Below are positions 1 through 7,266 of a stretch of DNA of 23,656 bases, one piece after another. The notes under the pieces are model-generated. The model did not search any database. It was not told where the DNA came from and saw only the letters and a program-made list of their open reading frames with translations. The stretch is from Lactovum sp047974165 (GTDB lineage Bacteria; Bacillota; Bacilli; Lactobacillales; Streptococcaceae). The translations under genes and the position numbers were made by a program. Location of the stretch: NCBI GenBank assembly GCA_047974165.1, contig JBKECB010000078.1:1-23656 (forward strand), in the 5' to 3' direction. The stretch's first letter is position 1, and each line of letters opens with the position of its first letter.

Positions 1-822
1 TTTTTATACCAGTCAAGAGAGAATACAATTTATATTGGAACAAAAAATTTGACCGAACAGCAGATAATGGCACATCTTTATAAGCAGGTAATTGAAGAAG
101 AAACAGATTATAAAGTTAGGATTATTAGTGGTTTAGATACAACTGCCTTTGTTCATCAAGCATTAATGAAGGGAAATATTGATTTTTATCTAGAGTATTC
201 CTCGACAGCTTATCTTGAAATTTTTAAGCATGACTTTAATCAGCAATCTAATCAAGAAATAATTAATAGTTTAAAGAAGGATTACGATTCTCTAGGTCTT
301 TCTTTTCATTCTTTAGCTGGTTTTGAAAATTCAAATGCAATTATTAGCTCTAATTTCTCAAAAGACTTGATGACAATTTCTGACTTATCAGGAAAGAACT
401 TTAGTTTTGCAGCTCCAGCTTATTTCTTTGAGAGGGAAGATGGATATAATTTACTTTCTAAAAACTACGACTTTTCAAAAGTAGAAATTATAAAGGCTGA
501 TCCCATCATTATTTATCAAGGTCTTTTGACTGGACAAATTGATGTTGGCCTTGGATTTACGACAGATGCAAAATTAATAAATCAGGAGATTCAAGTTTTA
601 GTAGATAGCCAGTCTATTTTTCCAAGCTATGAAGCATTTTTAGTTTCAACAGATAACTTTGATCAAGACTATCCTAAAGTTTCTAAGATCTTAGAAGAAT
701 TGTCAGGAGAAATTTCAACTGAAGAAATTAGTTATTTGAACGATCAAGTAGAGAATCAAAAAAGAGATGTAGAAGAATTAATCAGTGAATTTTTAGATTA
801 TCAGCTAGAAATTAAAGATTAA
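1..822 (+). CDS. Osmoprotectant/ergothioneine-type ABC transporter substrate-binding domain, 5' partial
   Basis: The frame is open from the first base of the window to the TAA at 820-822, so the gene starts upstream; the in-frame TTG at base 49 is not a believable start because it cuts through the conserved first strand of the domain (NTIYIGTKNLTEQQIM). What is visible is an almost complete OpuCC/ProX-like (OpuAC family) binding domain of about 270 residues, which captures a quaternary amine or similar ligand outside the membrane and passes it to an ABC permease. The motif IDFYLEYSSTA matches the hinge motif DLYPEYTGT of this family, and the C-terminal stretch ISTEEISYLNDQVENQKRDVEE is typical. 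No lipobox can be seen because the start is missing. In Lactobacillales this domain is often fused to the permease (for example pneumococcal EgtU), so the missing part may be a membrane permease. The substrate, among glycine betaine, choline, carnitine and ergothioneine, cannot be decided from sequence alone. Confidence 0.8.
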   Translation, partial: FLYQSRENTIYIGTKNLTEQQIMAHLYKQVIEEETDYKVRIISGLDTTAFVHQALMKGNIDFYLEYSSTAYLEIFKHDFNQQSNQEIINSLKKDYDSLGLSFHSLAGFENSNAIISSNFSKDLMTISDLSGKNFSFAAPAYFFEREDGYNLLSKNYDFSKVEIIKADPIIIYQGLLTGQIDVGLGFTTDAKLINQEIQVLVDSQSIFPSYEAFLVSTDNFDQDYPKVSKILEELSGEISTEEISYLNDQVENQKRDVEELISEFLDYQLEIKD

Positions 823-1068
823 ATAAAATGAAATAAAAATAAAGTATATAAAGCTTTAATTGTTATTATTTTGTTGGATACCACTATCAACTTATTAAAG
901 CTCAACTTAAGAATGGTAAATTTAAATTTACTTGTGCGAGTCATAGAGTTTATTTTTAAACTTAAAATATTTTAGTTATAGTTTATAGTTACTTTATTAT
1001 TTTAGTGATTGGTTATCGATTAGTTTACTAGAAAAAGTATTAAAAAATATATAAAAGATAGAAAGGAG
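823..1068. other. AT-rich intergenic stretch with a palindrome and a tandem heptamer
   Basis: There is no convincing gene. GTAAATTTAAATTTAC at 916-931 is a perfect 16-base palindrome. TATAGTT occurs twice in tandem at 977-990, about 80 bases before the Rrf2-type gene, and could be an operator for it. A short stretch at about 867-962 reads in one frame as protein-like sequence (see findings). No clear intrinsic terminator follows the upstream transporter gene. Confidence 0.4.
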
Positions 1069-1470
1069 ATGAGAAATAATAAACTCTCAGTTGCTGTTCA
1101 TATTATTTGCTTGATTGAAAAGCTTTCAGCTTCAGGTCATGTTGTAATCTCTGATTTCATTGCAGGCAGTGTGAATATAAATCCAGCATCTGTAAGGCGT
1201 ATCATTCCTGTATTAACAAAAAGTGAGATTATTTATAAAAGTAATGGCTATCAAATTTCTCATTTTAAAAAACTGACTTTATATGATGTTCTGAAATCTG
1301 TAGATTATGATAACCACTTGTTTTATCCACATACTAACTCCAATCTGCAATGCCCAGTGGGGAGTGAAATTGAAGGAAAGATGCTAAAGATATATTCTGG
1401 ATTGGAAAAAAATCTTGATAATGAGTTAAAAGAGATAAAGCTGTCAGAAATTATTCAAAGTTTTAAGTAA
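1069..1470 (+). CDS. Rrf2-family transcriptional regulator
   Basis: A 133-residue protein with the Rrf2 winged-helix layout: N-terminal KLSVAVHIICLIEKL helix, recognition region around residues 34-50 (NINPASVRRIIPVLTKSEII), wing at 55-63 (YKSNGYQIS) and the segment LTLYDVLKSVD. It should bind DNA as a dimer. Canonical iron-sulfur members (IscR, NsrR) carry three clustered cysteines; here only C14 and C95 (NLQCPVGS) are present, so an Fe-S cluster is unlikely and it resembles the YwnA-like branch. The single Cys95 could act as a redox switch, which is inference. The start is odd: AAAGGAG at 1062-1068 touches the ATG with no spacer, while no other start codon lies at a suitable distance. No target gene is adjacent on the same strand; the next genes converge on it through a shared terminator. 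Confidence 0.85.
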   Translation: MRNNKLSVAVHIICLIEKLSASGHVVISDFIAGSVNINPASVRRIIPVLTKSEIIYKSNGYQISHFKKLTLYDVLKSVDYDNHLFYPHTNSNLQCPVGSEIEGKMLKIYSGLEKNLDNELKEIKLSEIIQSFK

Positions 1471-1473
1471 AAA

Positions 1474-1500
1474 GCTGAGAAATTATCTCAGCCTATTTTT
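1474..1500. terminator. Bidirectional terminator between the Rrf2 gene and ktrA
   Basis: GCTGAGA (1474-1480) and TCTCAGC (1486-1492) form a perfect 7-bp stem with a 5-base loop. T-rich tails follow on both strands (CTATTTTTT on plus, TTTTTACTT on minus). It abuts the ktrA stop codon. Confidence 0.85.
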
Positions 1501-2149
1501 TATTTAAAACAACAATAACATCTCCCTCTTCAAATACCCAGTTTGGAGAGACAGGAACATTTAGATTTTCACCACGCATAACAGCAATAATTGTCATGTC
1601 ATGATTACGACGAATATGAAGATCAATAATTGATTTACCCAACCATTCAGGAAGAGGATACTGCTCTTCAATGGCATAATGCTTAGATTCACCCAATATT
1701 TCAAGAACATTTGTTCCGATTAATTTTTTAGCAAGTCGTGTACCCATTTCATTTTCAGGAAGGACAACCTCTTCAACTCCAATGCTGAGAAGAATTTTCT
1801 TTTGAAGCTCACCTACAGCTTTGACAATAATGCGTTTTGCTCCTTGTTCTTTAGCAACCATTGTAGCAACTAAGGCGGACTCAAAATCCTTTGTAATTGC
1901 GATAATCACAATATCAAAATTTCCAAGTTCAAGTGACTTTAAAATTGTCTCATCAGAAGCATCACCACAAACAGCATGAGTAACAATATCTGCAACTTCC
2001 TGTAAATGGCTTTCAGACTTATCAAAAGCTAATATCTCAACATTTTGACTGGCAAGAGTCTTTACGACTCCAATTCCAAAAAGACCAAGGCCTAACACTG
2101 CAATACTCTTTGTTTTATTTTTAGTTTTTTTATAATTTTTTTCAGTCAT
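1493..2149 (-). CDS. ktrA: Potassium uptake regulatory subunit (KtrA/TrkA family)
   Basis: A 218-residue cytosolic RCK protein that forms the nucleotide-binding ring on the membrane subunit KtrB and gates K+ entry. The N-terminal Rossmann fold (about residues 15-135) shows the glycine motif GLGLFG, an acidic residue after the second strand (LAFDKS) and the GDASDE segment typical of RCK_N; the rest (about 145-218) fits RCK_C. In several Firmicutes the RCK_C domain binds cyclic di-AMP, which closes the channel; whether this one does cannot be read here. ATG at 2149 is preceded by AGGAG at good distance. It lies 8 bases after ktrB in the same orientation, so the two should be translated from one mRNA ending at the shared terminator near 1474-1500. 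Confidence 0.9.
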   Translation of the reverse strand: MTEKNYKKTKNKTKSIAVLGLGLFGIGVVKTLASQNVEILAFDKSESHLQEVADIVTHAVCGDASDETILKSLELGNFDIVIIAITKDFESALVATMVAKEQGAKRIIVKAVGELQKKILLSIGVEEVVLPENEMGTRLAKKLIGTNVLEILGESKHYAIEEQYPLPEWLGKSIIDLHIRRNHDMTIIAVMRGENLNVPVSPNWVFEEGDVIVVLNKK

Positions 2150-2157
2150 TTTTTCTC

Positions 2158-3525
2158 CTATCCAATAATAACATATCCATCAGCAAATTTTTTCCCGCCA
2201 ACAAATGATTTAGATTTTATATTTAAAGCAACGGCTAAGGTAACTGGTGAGAGTCTTCCAATAAACATACAGCCCATAATAATTAACTTTCCTAAAACAG
2301 ATAAGTCAGAAGTAATTCCTGTAGTCACACCAACAGTACCAGCAGCTGAGCAGACCTCAAAAAGAAGATCAATATAATCAACGCCAACCTCTGTAAAAGT
2401 TAAGGCAGTTGTTGAAAAGGCAACAACTAAGGTCATGGTAAAGATGACAGTTAGTGCTTTTTGTAAAGTATACAAGGGAAGCGTTCGATGATAAGAGCTA
2501 ATAATCTTTTCACCTTTAATGGCTGAAATAACAGCAGCAGCAAGTACTGCAACTGTCACTGTTTTTAAACCTCCGGCTGTTCCTGCAGGCGATCCTCCAA
2601 TTAACATTAGCATACATGAAAAGATTTTTGAAACATCTCTTAATCCAGCTTGAGAAATGGTATTAAATCCAGCAGTTCTAAGAGTAACTGACTGAAACCA
2701 AGCTGAAGATAATTTTTCGCTAAAAGGCATGTTTTGTAAGGTTAAAGGATTATTAAACTCAAAAAGAAGAAAGGCAAACATTCCTAAAAAAAGAAGTGCA
2801 AAAGTTGTGGTAATTACTAACTTAGAATGAAGTGTTAATCTTCTTAATCTTGTTTTTATAGATAAGGTTGGTGTTTTATAAAGTTTAATTAATTCAGCCC
2901 AGACAGGAAATCCTAAACTTCCTGAAATAATTAAAAGAGAAATTGTTGTTGAAATAAAGAGATTATTAGCTAAAGGAGTCAAACTATTTCCACCAATTAA
3001 GTCAAAACCTGCATTACAAAAGGCTGAAATAGAATGGAAAATCCCATAGAAAATAGCATGTGGTAAATCTGTAAAGCCACTAAAGAAAAATCCACTAGCA
3101 AGTAGAATAGCTCCTAAAGCTTCAATGATAAAAGTAACTCTCACAATATGGCTAACTAACTCTCTCATTCCTCCAGGATGTGTTTGATTAAACTGTGTTC
3201 CAATAACAAGATTTGTTCGTAACGATACCCGTTGTTTTAGTAGCTTTAAACCTAACATCATAAAGGTAAGCATGCCAAGTGCTCCGATTTGAATTAAGAT
3301 TAGTATTACGAGCTTTCCAAATAAGGTCCAAGAACTTGCTGTTTGCATAACTACAAGTCCAGTCACACAGACAGCAGAAGTTGCAGTGAAAAGTGCATCT
3401 AGAAAATTTAAACTCTCACCACTGACACTTGAAATAGGAAGAGTAAGTAAAATAGCACCAATTAAAATTAAAGCTGCAAAGCTAAAGACAACAATTTGTG
3501 GTGCTGAAAAATTCCGTTTGATAAT
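2158..3525 (-). CDS. ktrB: Potassium uptake membrane subunit (KtrB/TrkH family), probable ATT/ATC start
   Basis: An integral membrane K+ translocator of the SKT superfamily, about 455 residues, with the four pore-loop segments expected of KtrB: SAVCVTGLVV, SAFCNAGFDL, VTLRTAGFNTI and SAAGTVGVTTG, each contributing a filter glycine. A first membrane helix begins right after KRNFSAPQIVVFSFAALI, matching the usual KtrB start. The frame stays open to a TTG at 3583-3585, but that codon has no Shine-Dalgarno sequence and would add a 20-residue hydrophilic tail. Instead a perfect AGGGAGG (3531-3537, minus strand) precedes ATT at 3523-3525 (5-base spacer) and ATC at 3520-3522 (8-base spacer); no ATG, GTG or TTG lies in range. 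I therefore place the start at ATT 3525 or ATC 3522. The pair ktrB-ktrA is divergent from aguR. Family certain; start uncertain. Confidence 0.85.
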   Translation of the reverse strand: MIKRNFSAPQIVVFSFAALILIGAILLTLPISSVSGESLNFLDALFTATSAVCVTGLVVMQTASSWTLFGKLVILILIQIGALGMLTFMMLGLKLLKQRVSLRTNLVIGTQFNQTHPGGMRELVSHIVRVTFIIEALGAILLASGFFFSGFTDLPHAIFYGIFHSISAFCNAGFDLIGGNSLTPLANNLFISTTISLLIISGSLGFPVWAELIKLYKTPTLSIKTRLRRLTLHSKLVITTTFALLFLGMFAFLLFEFNNPLTLQNMPFSEKLSSAWFQSVTLRTAGFNTISQAGLRDVSKIFSCMLMLIGGSPAGTAGGLKTVTVAVLAAAVISAIKGEKIISSYHRTLPLYTLQKALTVIFTMTLVVAFSTTALTFTEVGVDYIDLLFEVCSAAGTVGVTTGITSDLSVLGKLIIMGCMFIGRLSPVTLAVALNIKSKSFVGGKKFADGYVIIG

Positions 3526-3626
3526 AATGTCCTCCCTAATAGGAATATATCCTCTTATTTTACAGTTTTTATGACTAAAGAGCAAACTTTTAGATGCTTT
3601 TTAATGAAAAATATTAAAAGAATTTA

Positions 3627-3667
3627 TGGTATGATAGAGATAATTCATTCAAGAAATTTGAAAGGAG
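3627..3667 (+). promoter_or_regulatory. Promoter and ribosome-binding site of aguR
   Basis: Extended -10 box TGGTATGAT at 3627-3635 predicts transcription from about 3642. The AAAGGAG at 3661-3667 lies 5 bases before ATT 3673. In-frame ATG codons at 3571, 3604 and 3631 lie upstream of, or inside, this promoter and cannot be translated from its mRNA. Confidence 0.6.
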
Positions 3668-3672
3668 AATTT

Positions 3673-4656
3673 ATTATTTTTATTTATCTTTATAGTAGCT
3701 TTTTGACTATTTTATTTACAGTAGTAATGTCTCTTTCTTTTGGCTTTTATCTAAAAGACCATAAAAAAAATTATCTTTTAATTAGCTTGTATTTTTTACT
3801 TCTTATTTTTAATAACTTACTGATTACTTTGTCTGAAGACTTTAGTAATTTTGCCAATTATTATAACAATCAGTTTATGGTAAATCCTATCCTTCAGACT
3901 CTTTCTTATTTAGGAATTATGGGGATTGCTCTTATTCTTACACATGAGCTTTCTTCAGAAAAAATAAAGAATTATCAGTATGTTATTTATATCTTCTTTG
4001 CTCTTTGGTTACTACTCACTCCATTTTTAGAGAATTCAGCATTGAAAGTCTGGCTTTATTATCTTCCAAGTCAGCTCTTAACCTTTTATTTTGGTCTTTA
4101 TTCACTGAAAAATTATAAAAAAGAATACCTCTCAGAGCGTTGGCAGAAATATACGAAGATGATAAGTTTATTGGCAATTAGTTTTGCCTGTATTATTTTA
4201 TTAGAAGATAGCTTTGTTATTTTCTTTAAAGATATTTATAAAAAAAATATTCTTTGGATTAATCATAGAAATATTTCAGAAGATATTTTTCATATTCTCT
4301 TAAGTCTCTTAGCTTTTAAGTATTTCCTAACAAAATATAAAGTTAAAACAATAGAAAAAGAAGATTCTGTCCCAATTTTAGTTCAATTTCCTAAGGCAGA
4401 TAAAAAGATAGATGAAGAAGATCTTGGGCAGAAATATTTTGACAAATTTATTAATCATTATAGTTTGACAAGTCGAGAAGCTGAGATTCTTTTTCTTCTC
4501 TTACAAAAAAGGCATAATAAAGAAATTGCTAATAAGCTTTATCTATCAATAGGAACTGTAAAAACACATACTCATAATATTTATATTAAACTTTCAGCAG
4601 AAGGACGTTCAGAAGTCATCGAAATATTTAAAAAATTTAGAAATTTAGAAAAATAA
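3673..4656 (+). CDS. aguR: Membrane-anchored LuxR-type regulator of the agmatine genes (AguR-like), probable ATT start
   Basis: About 327 residues: an N-terminal part with roughly six or seven hydrophobic segments (residues about 1-235) followed by a LuxR-type helix-turn-helix at the C-terminus (LTSREAEILFLLLQ, then NKEIANKLYLSIGTVKTH). This combination is that of AguR of Streptococcus mutans and Lactococcus lactis, a membrane sensor that activates the agmatine deiminase operon when agmatine is present. It sits directly upstream of that operon in the same direction, as in L. lactis. The frame is open from 3571, but the promoter at 3627-3635 and the AAAGGAG at 3661-3667 point to ATT at 3673 (or 3676) as start; TTG at 3658 is a weaker alternative because the Shine-Dalgarno would then lie inside the gene. 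The membrane topology is a by-eye estimate. Confidence 0.8.
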   Translation: MIFIYLYSSFLTILFTVVMSLSFGFYLKDHKKNYLLISLYFLLLIFNNLLITLSEDFSNFANYYNNQFMVNPILQTLSYLGIMGIALILTHELSSEKIKNYQYVIYIFFALWLLLTPFLENSALKVWLYYLPSQLLTFYFGLYSLKNYKKEYLSERWQKYTKMISLLAISFACIILLEDSFVIFFKDIYKKNILWINHRNISEDIFHILLSLLAFKYFLTKYKVKTIEKEDSVPILVQFPKADKKIDEEDLGQKYFDKFINHYSLTSREAEILFLLLQKRHNKEIANKLYLSIGTVKTHTHNIYIKLSAEGRSEVIEIFKKFRNLEK

Positions 4657-4685
4657 GCCAGTTTTTATTGGCTTATTTTATTTTT
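4652..4685 (+). terminator. Terminator after aguR
   Basis: AATAAGCCA (4652-4660) pairs perfectly with TGGCTTATT (4669-4677), 8-base loop, followed by a T-rich tail. The stem includes the aguR stop codon. It separates the regulator from the operon it likely controls. Confidence 0.85.
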
Positions 4686-4689
4686 AAGG

Positions 4690-4719
4690 TCTAAACTCTT
4701 CTAAACCTATGCTCTAAAA
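4690..4719. promoter_or_regulatory. TCTAAAC direct repeats, candidate AguR operator
   Basis: TCTAAAC at 4690-4696 and 4700-4706 (10-base period, one helical turn), with a third related copy TCTAAAA at 4713-4719. They sit between the aguR terminator and the agu promoter, about 100 bases before the predicted start of transcription. The link to AguR is inference from position. Confidence 0.35.
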
Positions 4720-4727
4720 GCTTTCAG

Positions 4728-4741
4728 TGTAAGCCTTTTCA
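4728..4741 (+). promoter_or_regulatory. Upstream cre-like site of the agu operon
   Basis: TGTAAGCCTTTTCA matches the CcpA box TGNAANCGNWNNCA except for C in place of the central G. It is centred about 43 bases before the better cre at 4771-4785. Confidence 0.4.
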
Positions 4742-4770
4742 AAAAATAAAAGATTAGTCCTATTAGTTGA

Positions 4771-4785
4771 TTGTTAACGCTTTCA
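4771..4785 (+). promoter_or_regulatory. cre site (CcpA box) overlapping the agu promoter -35
   Basis: TTGTTAACGCTTTCA fits WTGNAANCGNWNNCA with a single mismatch (T for the first A). It overlaps the likely -35 element, so CcpA binding would block RNA polymerase when a preferred sugar is present. Carbon catabolite repression of agmatine catabolism is established in L. lactis and enterococci. Confidence 0.7.
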
Positions 4786-4825
4786 TATTTTGATAAACTC
4801 TTTTTGTTCCCAAAAAATAATGGGA
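4771..4825 (+). promoter_or_regulatory. Promoter and 5' hairpin of the agu operon
   Basis: -35 TTGTTA (4771-4776), 17-base spacer, -10 TAAACT (4794-4799) preceded by TG at 4791-4792; transcription should start near 4806. The boxes are weak, as expected for an activated promoter. TCCCA (4808-4812) and TGGGA (4821-4825) form a small hairpin two bases from the predicted 5' end, which may protect the mRNA. Confidence 0.5.
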
Positions 4826-4859
4826 GTCGAAAAAATATATTTATTCAGGAGGAATAAAA

Positions 4860-5882
4860 ATGTCAACAACTAACAAACGTGATTTTATCACAACAGAGGA
4901 TTATACAAAAGAAGAAATTCTTGATATTGTAAATATCAGCTTGAAGATTAAAGCTTCTATTAAGAATGGTTATTATCCACAATTATTGAAAAATAAGAGT
5001 CTAGGAATGATTTTTCAACAATCTTCAACACGTACACGTGTGTCATTTGAAACTGCAATGACTCAACTAGGTGGACATGCACAATATCTTGCACCGGGTC
5101 AAATTCAACTTGGAGGTCACGAAACAATAGAAGATACAAGTACAGTTCTTTCACGTCTTGTAGATATTTTAATGGCACGTGTTGATCGTCATGAATCTGT
5201 TGATAATCTTTCAAAAAATAGTACAATTCCTGTTTTAAATGCAATGTCAGACTATAATCATCCAACTCAAGAAATTGGAGATTTGACAACAATAATTGAA
5301 CATCTTCCAGTAGATAAAAAATTAGAAGATTGTAAAGTTGTATTTGTTGGAGATGCAACACAAGTATGTTTCTCATTAGGACTTATTACAACAAAAATGG
5401 GGATGAACTTTGTTCACTATGGACCAAAAGGTTATCAATTAAATGATACACATCAAGAAAAACTTGCAGCAAATTGTAAAATCTCTGGCGGAACTTTTGT
5501 AGTTTCAGATGAAGAATCTTCTATTGAAGGAGCAGATTTCCTTTATACAGATGTTTGGTATGGCCTTTATGATGCTGAACTTTCAGAAGAAGAGCGTCTG
5601 TCTATTTTCTATCCAAAATACCAAGTAACTCCTGAAATGATGACAAAAGCAGGTGAAAATACTAAATTTATGCACTGTTTACCAGCTTCACGTGGTGAAG
5701 AAGTAGTAGATGCTGTTATTGATGGTAAAAATTCAATCTGTTTTGATGAAGCAGAGAATCGTTTAACTTCTATTCGTGGACTTTTAGTTTACCTTCTTCG
5801 TGATTATGAGACTAAAAATCCATATGACTTAGAAGCACAAGAAGCTGCTAAAAGTGATTTAGAAAACTATTTAGCAAAATAG
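4860..5882 (+). CDS. ptcA: Putrescine carbamoyltransferase
   Basis: A 340-residue enzyme of the aspartate/ornithine carbamoyltransferase family. In the agmatine pathway it converts carbamoylputrescine and phosphate into putrescine and carbamoyl phosphate in the cytosol. The carbamoyl-phosphate loop STRTR is at residues 56-60, with HPTQ (in NHPTQEIGDL) and HCLPA in the second domain. The C-terminal extension after the conserved domain (YDLEAQEAAKSDLENYLAK) is a feature of putrescine enzymes that helps hold the trimer and separates them from ornithine carbamoyltransferases. A clear ribosome-binding site (CAGGAGG) precedes the ATG. It is the first gene of ptcA-aguD-aguA and is also called aguB. 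Regulation is expected through AguR activation and the cre at 4771. Specificity for putrescine rests mainly on context and the C-terminal extension. Confidence 0.92.
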   Translation: MSTTNKRDFITTEDYTKEEILDIVNISLKIKASIKNGYYPQLLKNKSLGMIFQQSSTRTRVSFETAMTQLGGHAQYLAPGQIQLGGHETIEDTSTVLSRLVDILMARVDRHESVDNLSKNSTIPVLNAMSDYNHPTQEIGDLTTIIEHLPVDKKLEDCKVVFVGDATQVCFSLGLITTKMGMNFVHYGPKGYQLNDTHQEKLAANCKISGGTFVVSDEESSIEGADFLYTDVWYGLYDAELSEEERLSIFYPKYQVTPEMMTKAGENTKFMHCLPASRGEEVVDAVIDGKNSICFDEAENRLTSIRGLLVYLLRDYETKNPYDLEAQEAAKSDLENYLAK

Positions 5883-5895
5883 AAAGTGTGTAATT

Positions 5896-7257
5896 ATGGA
5901 AAATGGAAAGAAAAAGTTTAGCCTATTTAGTGCCATTCTTTCTGTCATTTGTGTTGTTTTTGTTGCTGAAGCAGCAGCTCCGGTTGCTGCTATAGGCAAT
6001 TCTCAATTCTTTTGGTGGATTCTTCTTATCGTTGCCTTCTTGCTTCCTTATGGTTTGATTACCTCTGAGTTAGGAACAACTTATACAGGTGAGGGTGGAC
6101 TTTATGACTGGGTGACAAAAGCCTTTGGTCATCGTTGGGGGGCAAGAGTTTCGTGGTTTTACTGGATAAATTTCCCTCTTTGGATGGCTTCACTTGCTGT
6201 TCTTTGTCCTGAATTAATTCAAGTAATATTTGGTATTGAAGTAAGTACAAGTTTAGCTTTAATTATTGAATTAATATTTATTTGGTTGATTGTTCTTATC
6301 AGTCTTTATCCTATTAGTGATAGTGTTTGGATTTTAAATGGTGGTGCAGTTATTAAGGTTTTTCTAGCATTAGCTTTGGGAGGACTCGGTGTTTATTCTG
6401 CCTTAACAAAAGGTGTTGCAAATGATTATACATTTACATCACTTTTACCTAGCTTTGATTTGAACAGTCTCTCATTTATCTCAGTAATCATATTTAACTT
6501 ACTTGGATTTGAAGTTATCTGTACATTTGCTGATAGTATGGAAAATCCTAAAAAACAAATTCCGCAATCTATTATATGGGGAGGAATTGTTATCGCAGCA
6601 ATTTATATGTTCTCTGCGTTTGGTATTGGAGTTGCTATTCCAACTTCTGAATTATCAACAAGTTCAGGACTTGTAGATAGTTTTCAAGTAATGTTAGATA
6701 CACCTACAGGTTGGTTTATTAGCCTGATTGCCTTCTTATTTATGCTTACCCTTTTTGGAAATATGGTTTCTTGGTCACAAGGAGTTAATAATATTGCCAG
6801 CTATGCAGCTGAGAATGGAGATATGCCATCTTTCTTTTCAAAGCGTAGAAAATCAAATGACACTCCCTGGGGGGCGGCCTTGATGAATGGTATTATTGCA
6901 ACAATTATCGTACTCATCGCTCCTATCTTACCTAATCAAGATTTATTCTGGTCATTTTTCTCGCTCAATCTTGTCTTATTCTTATTAAGCTATGTTCCAG
7001 TATTTCCAGCTTTTTATAAATTACGTCAAATTGATCCCGATACTCCACGTCCTTTCTCTGTGAACGGAGGACCAGCATTATTGAAACTTTATACTGTTTT
7101 ACCGATGTTTATCATCATCGTTTCTTTAATTTTTACAGCTATTCCTTTACAATTTGATCCTGAAACATTATCAGCTCAACTTCCAATTACAATAGGAGCA
7201 ATTATTTTTATTGGAATTGGTGAGTTAATTATTATCATAAAGAAAATTAAAAAATAA
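5896..7257 (+). CDS. aguD: Agmatine:putrescine antiporter (APC family)
   Basis: A 453-residue polytopic membrane protein of the amino acid-polyamine-organocation family with about twelve hydrophobic segments. The first helix carries AEAAAPVAAIGNSQFFWW, and GEGGLYDWVTKAFGHRWGARVSWFYW is the conserved loop of this family. Its place between ptcA and aguA identifies it as AguD, which imports agmatine in exchange for the putrescine formed from it; the exchange of a divalent cation for its product consumes no ATP and supports acid resistance. It starts 13 bases after ptcA with only a weak Shine-Dalgarno (GAAAGTG), so translation probably relies partly on coupling. Substrate is inferred from context. 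Confidence 0.9.
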   Translation: MENGKKKFSLFSAILSVICVVFVAEAAAPVAAIGNSQFFWWILLIVAFLLPYGLITSELGTTYTGEGGLYDWVTKAFGHRWGARVSWFYWINFPLWMASLAVLCPELIQVIFGIEVSTSLALIIELIFIWLIVLISLYPISDSVWILNGGAVIKVFLALALGGLGVYSALTKGVANDYTFTSLLPSFDLNSLSFISVIIFNLLGFEVICTFADSMENPKKQIPQSIIWGGIVIAAIYMFSAFGIGVAIPTSELSTSSGLVDSFQVMLDTPTGWFISLIAFLFMLTLFGNMVSWSQGVNNIASYAAENGDMPSFFSKRRKSNDTPWGAALMNGIIATIIVLIAPILPNQDLFWSFFSLNLVLFLLSYVPVFPAFYKLRQIDPDTPRPFSVNGGPALLKLYTVLPMFIIIVSLIFTAIPLQFDPETLSAQLPITIGAIIFIGIGELIIIIKKIKK

Positions 7258-7266
7258 GGAGAAAAA

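Noticed and set aside
3386..3574. Plus-strand open frame of 62 codons opposite ktrB
   Set aside because: It lies antisense to the N-terminal coding part of ktrB, has no ribosome-binding site and no family resemblance.
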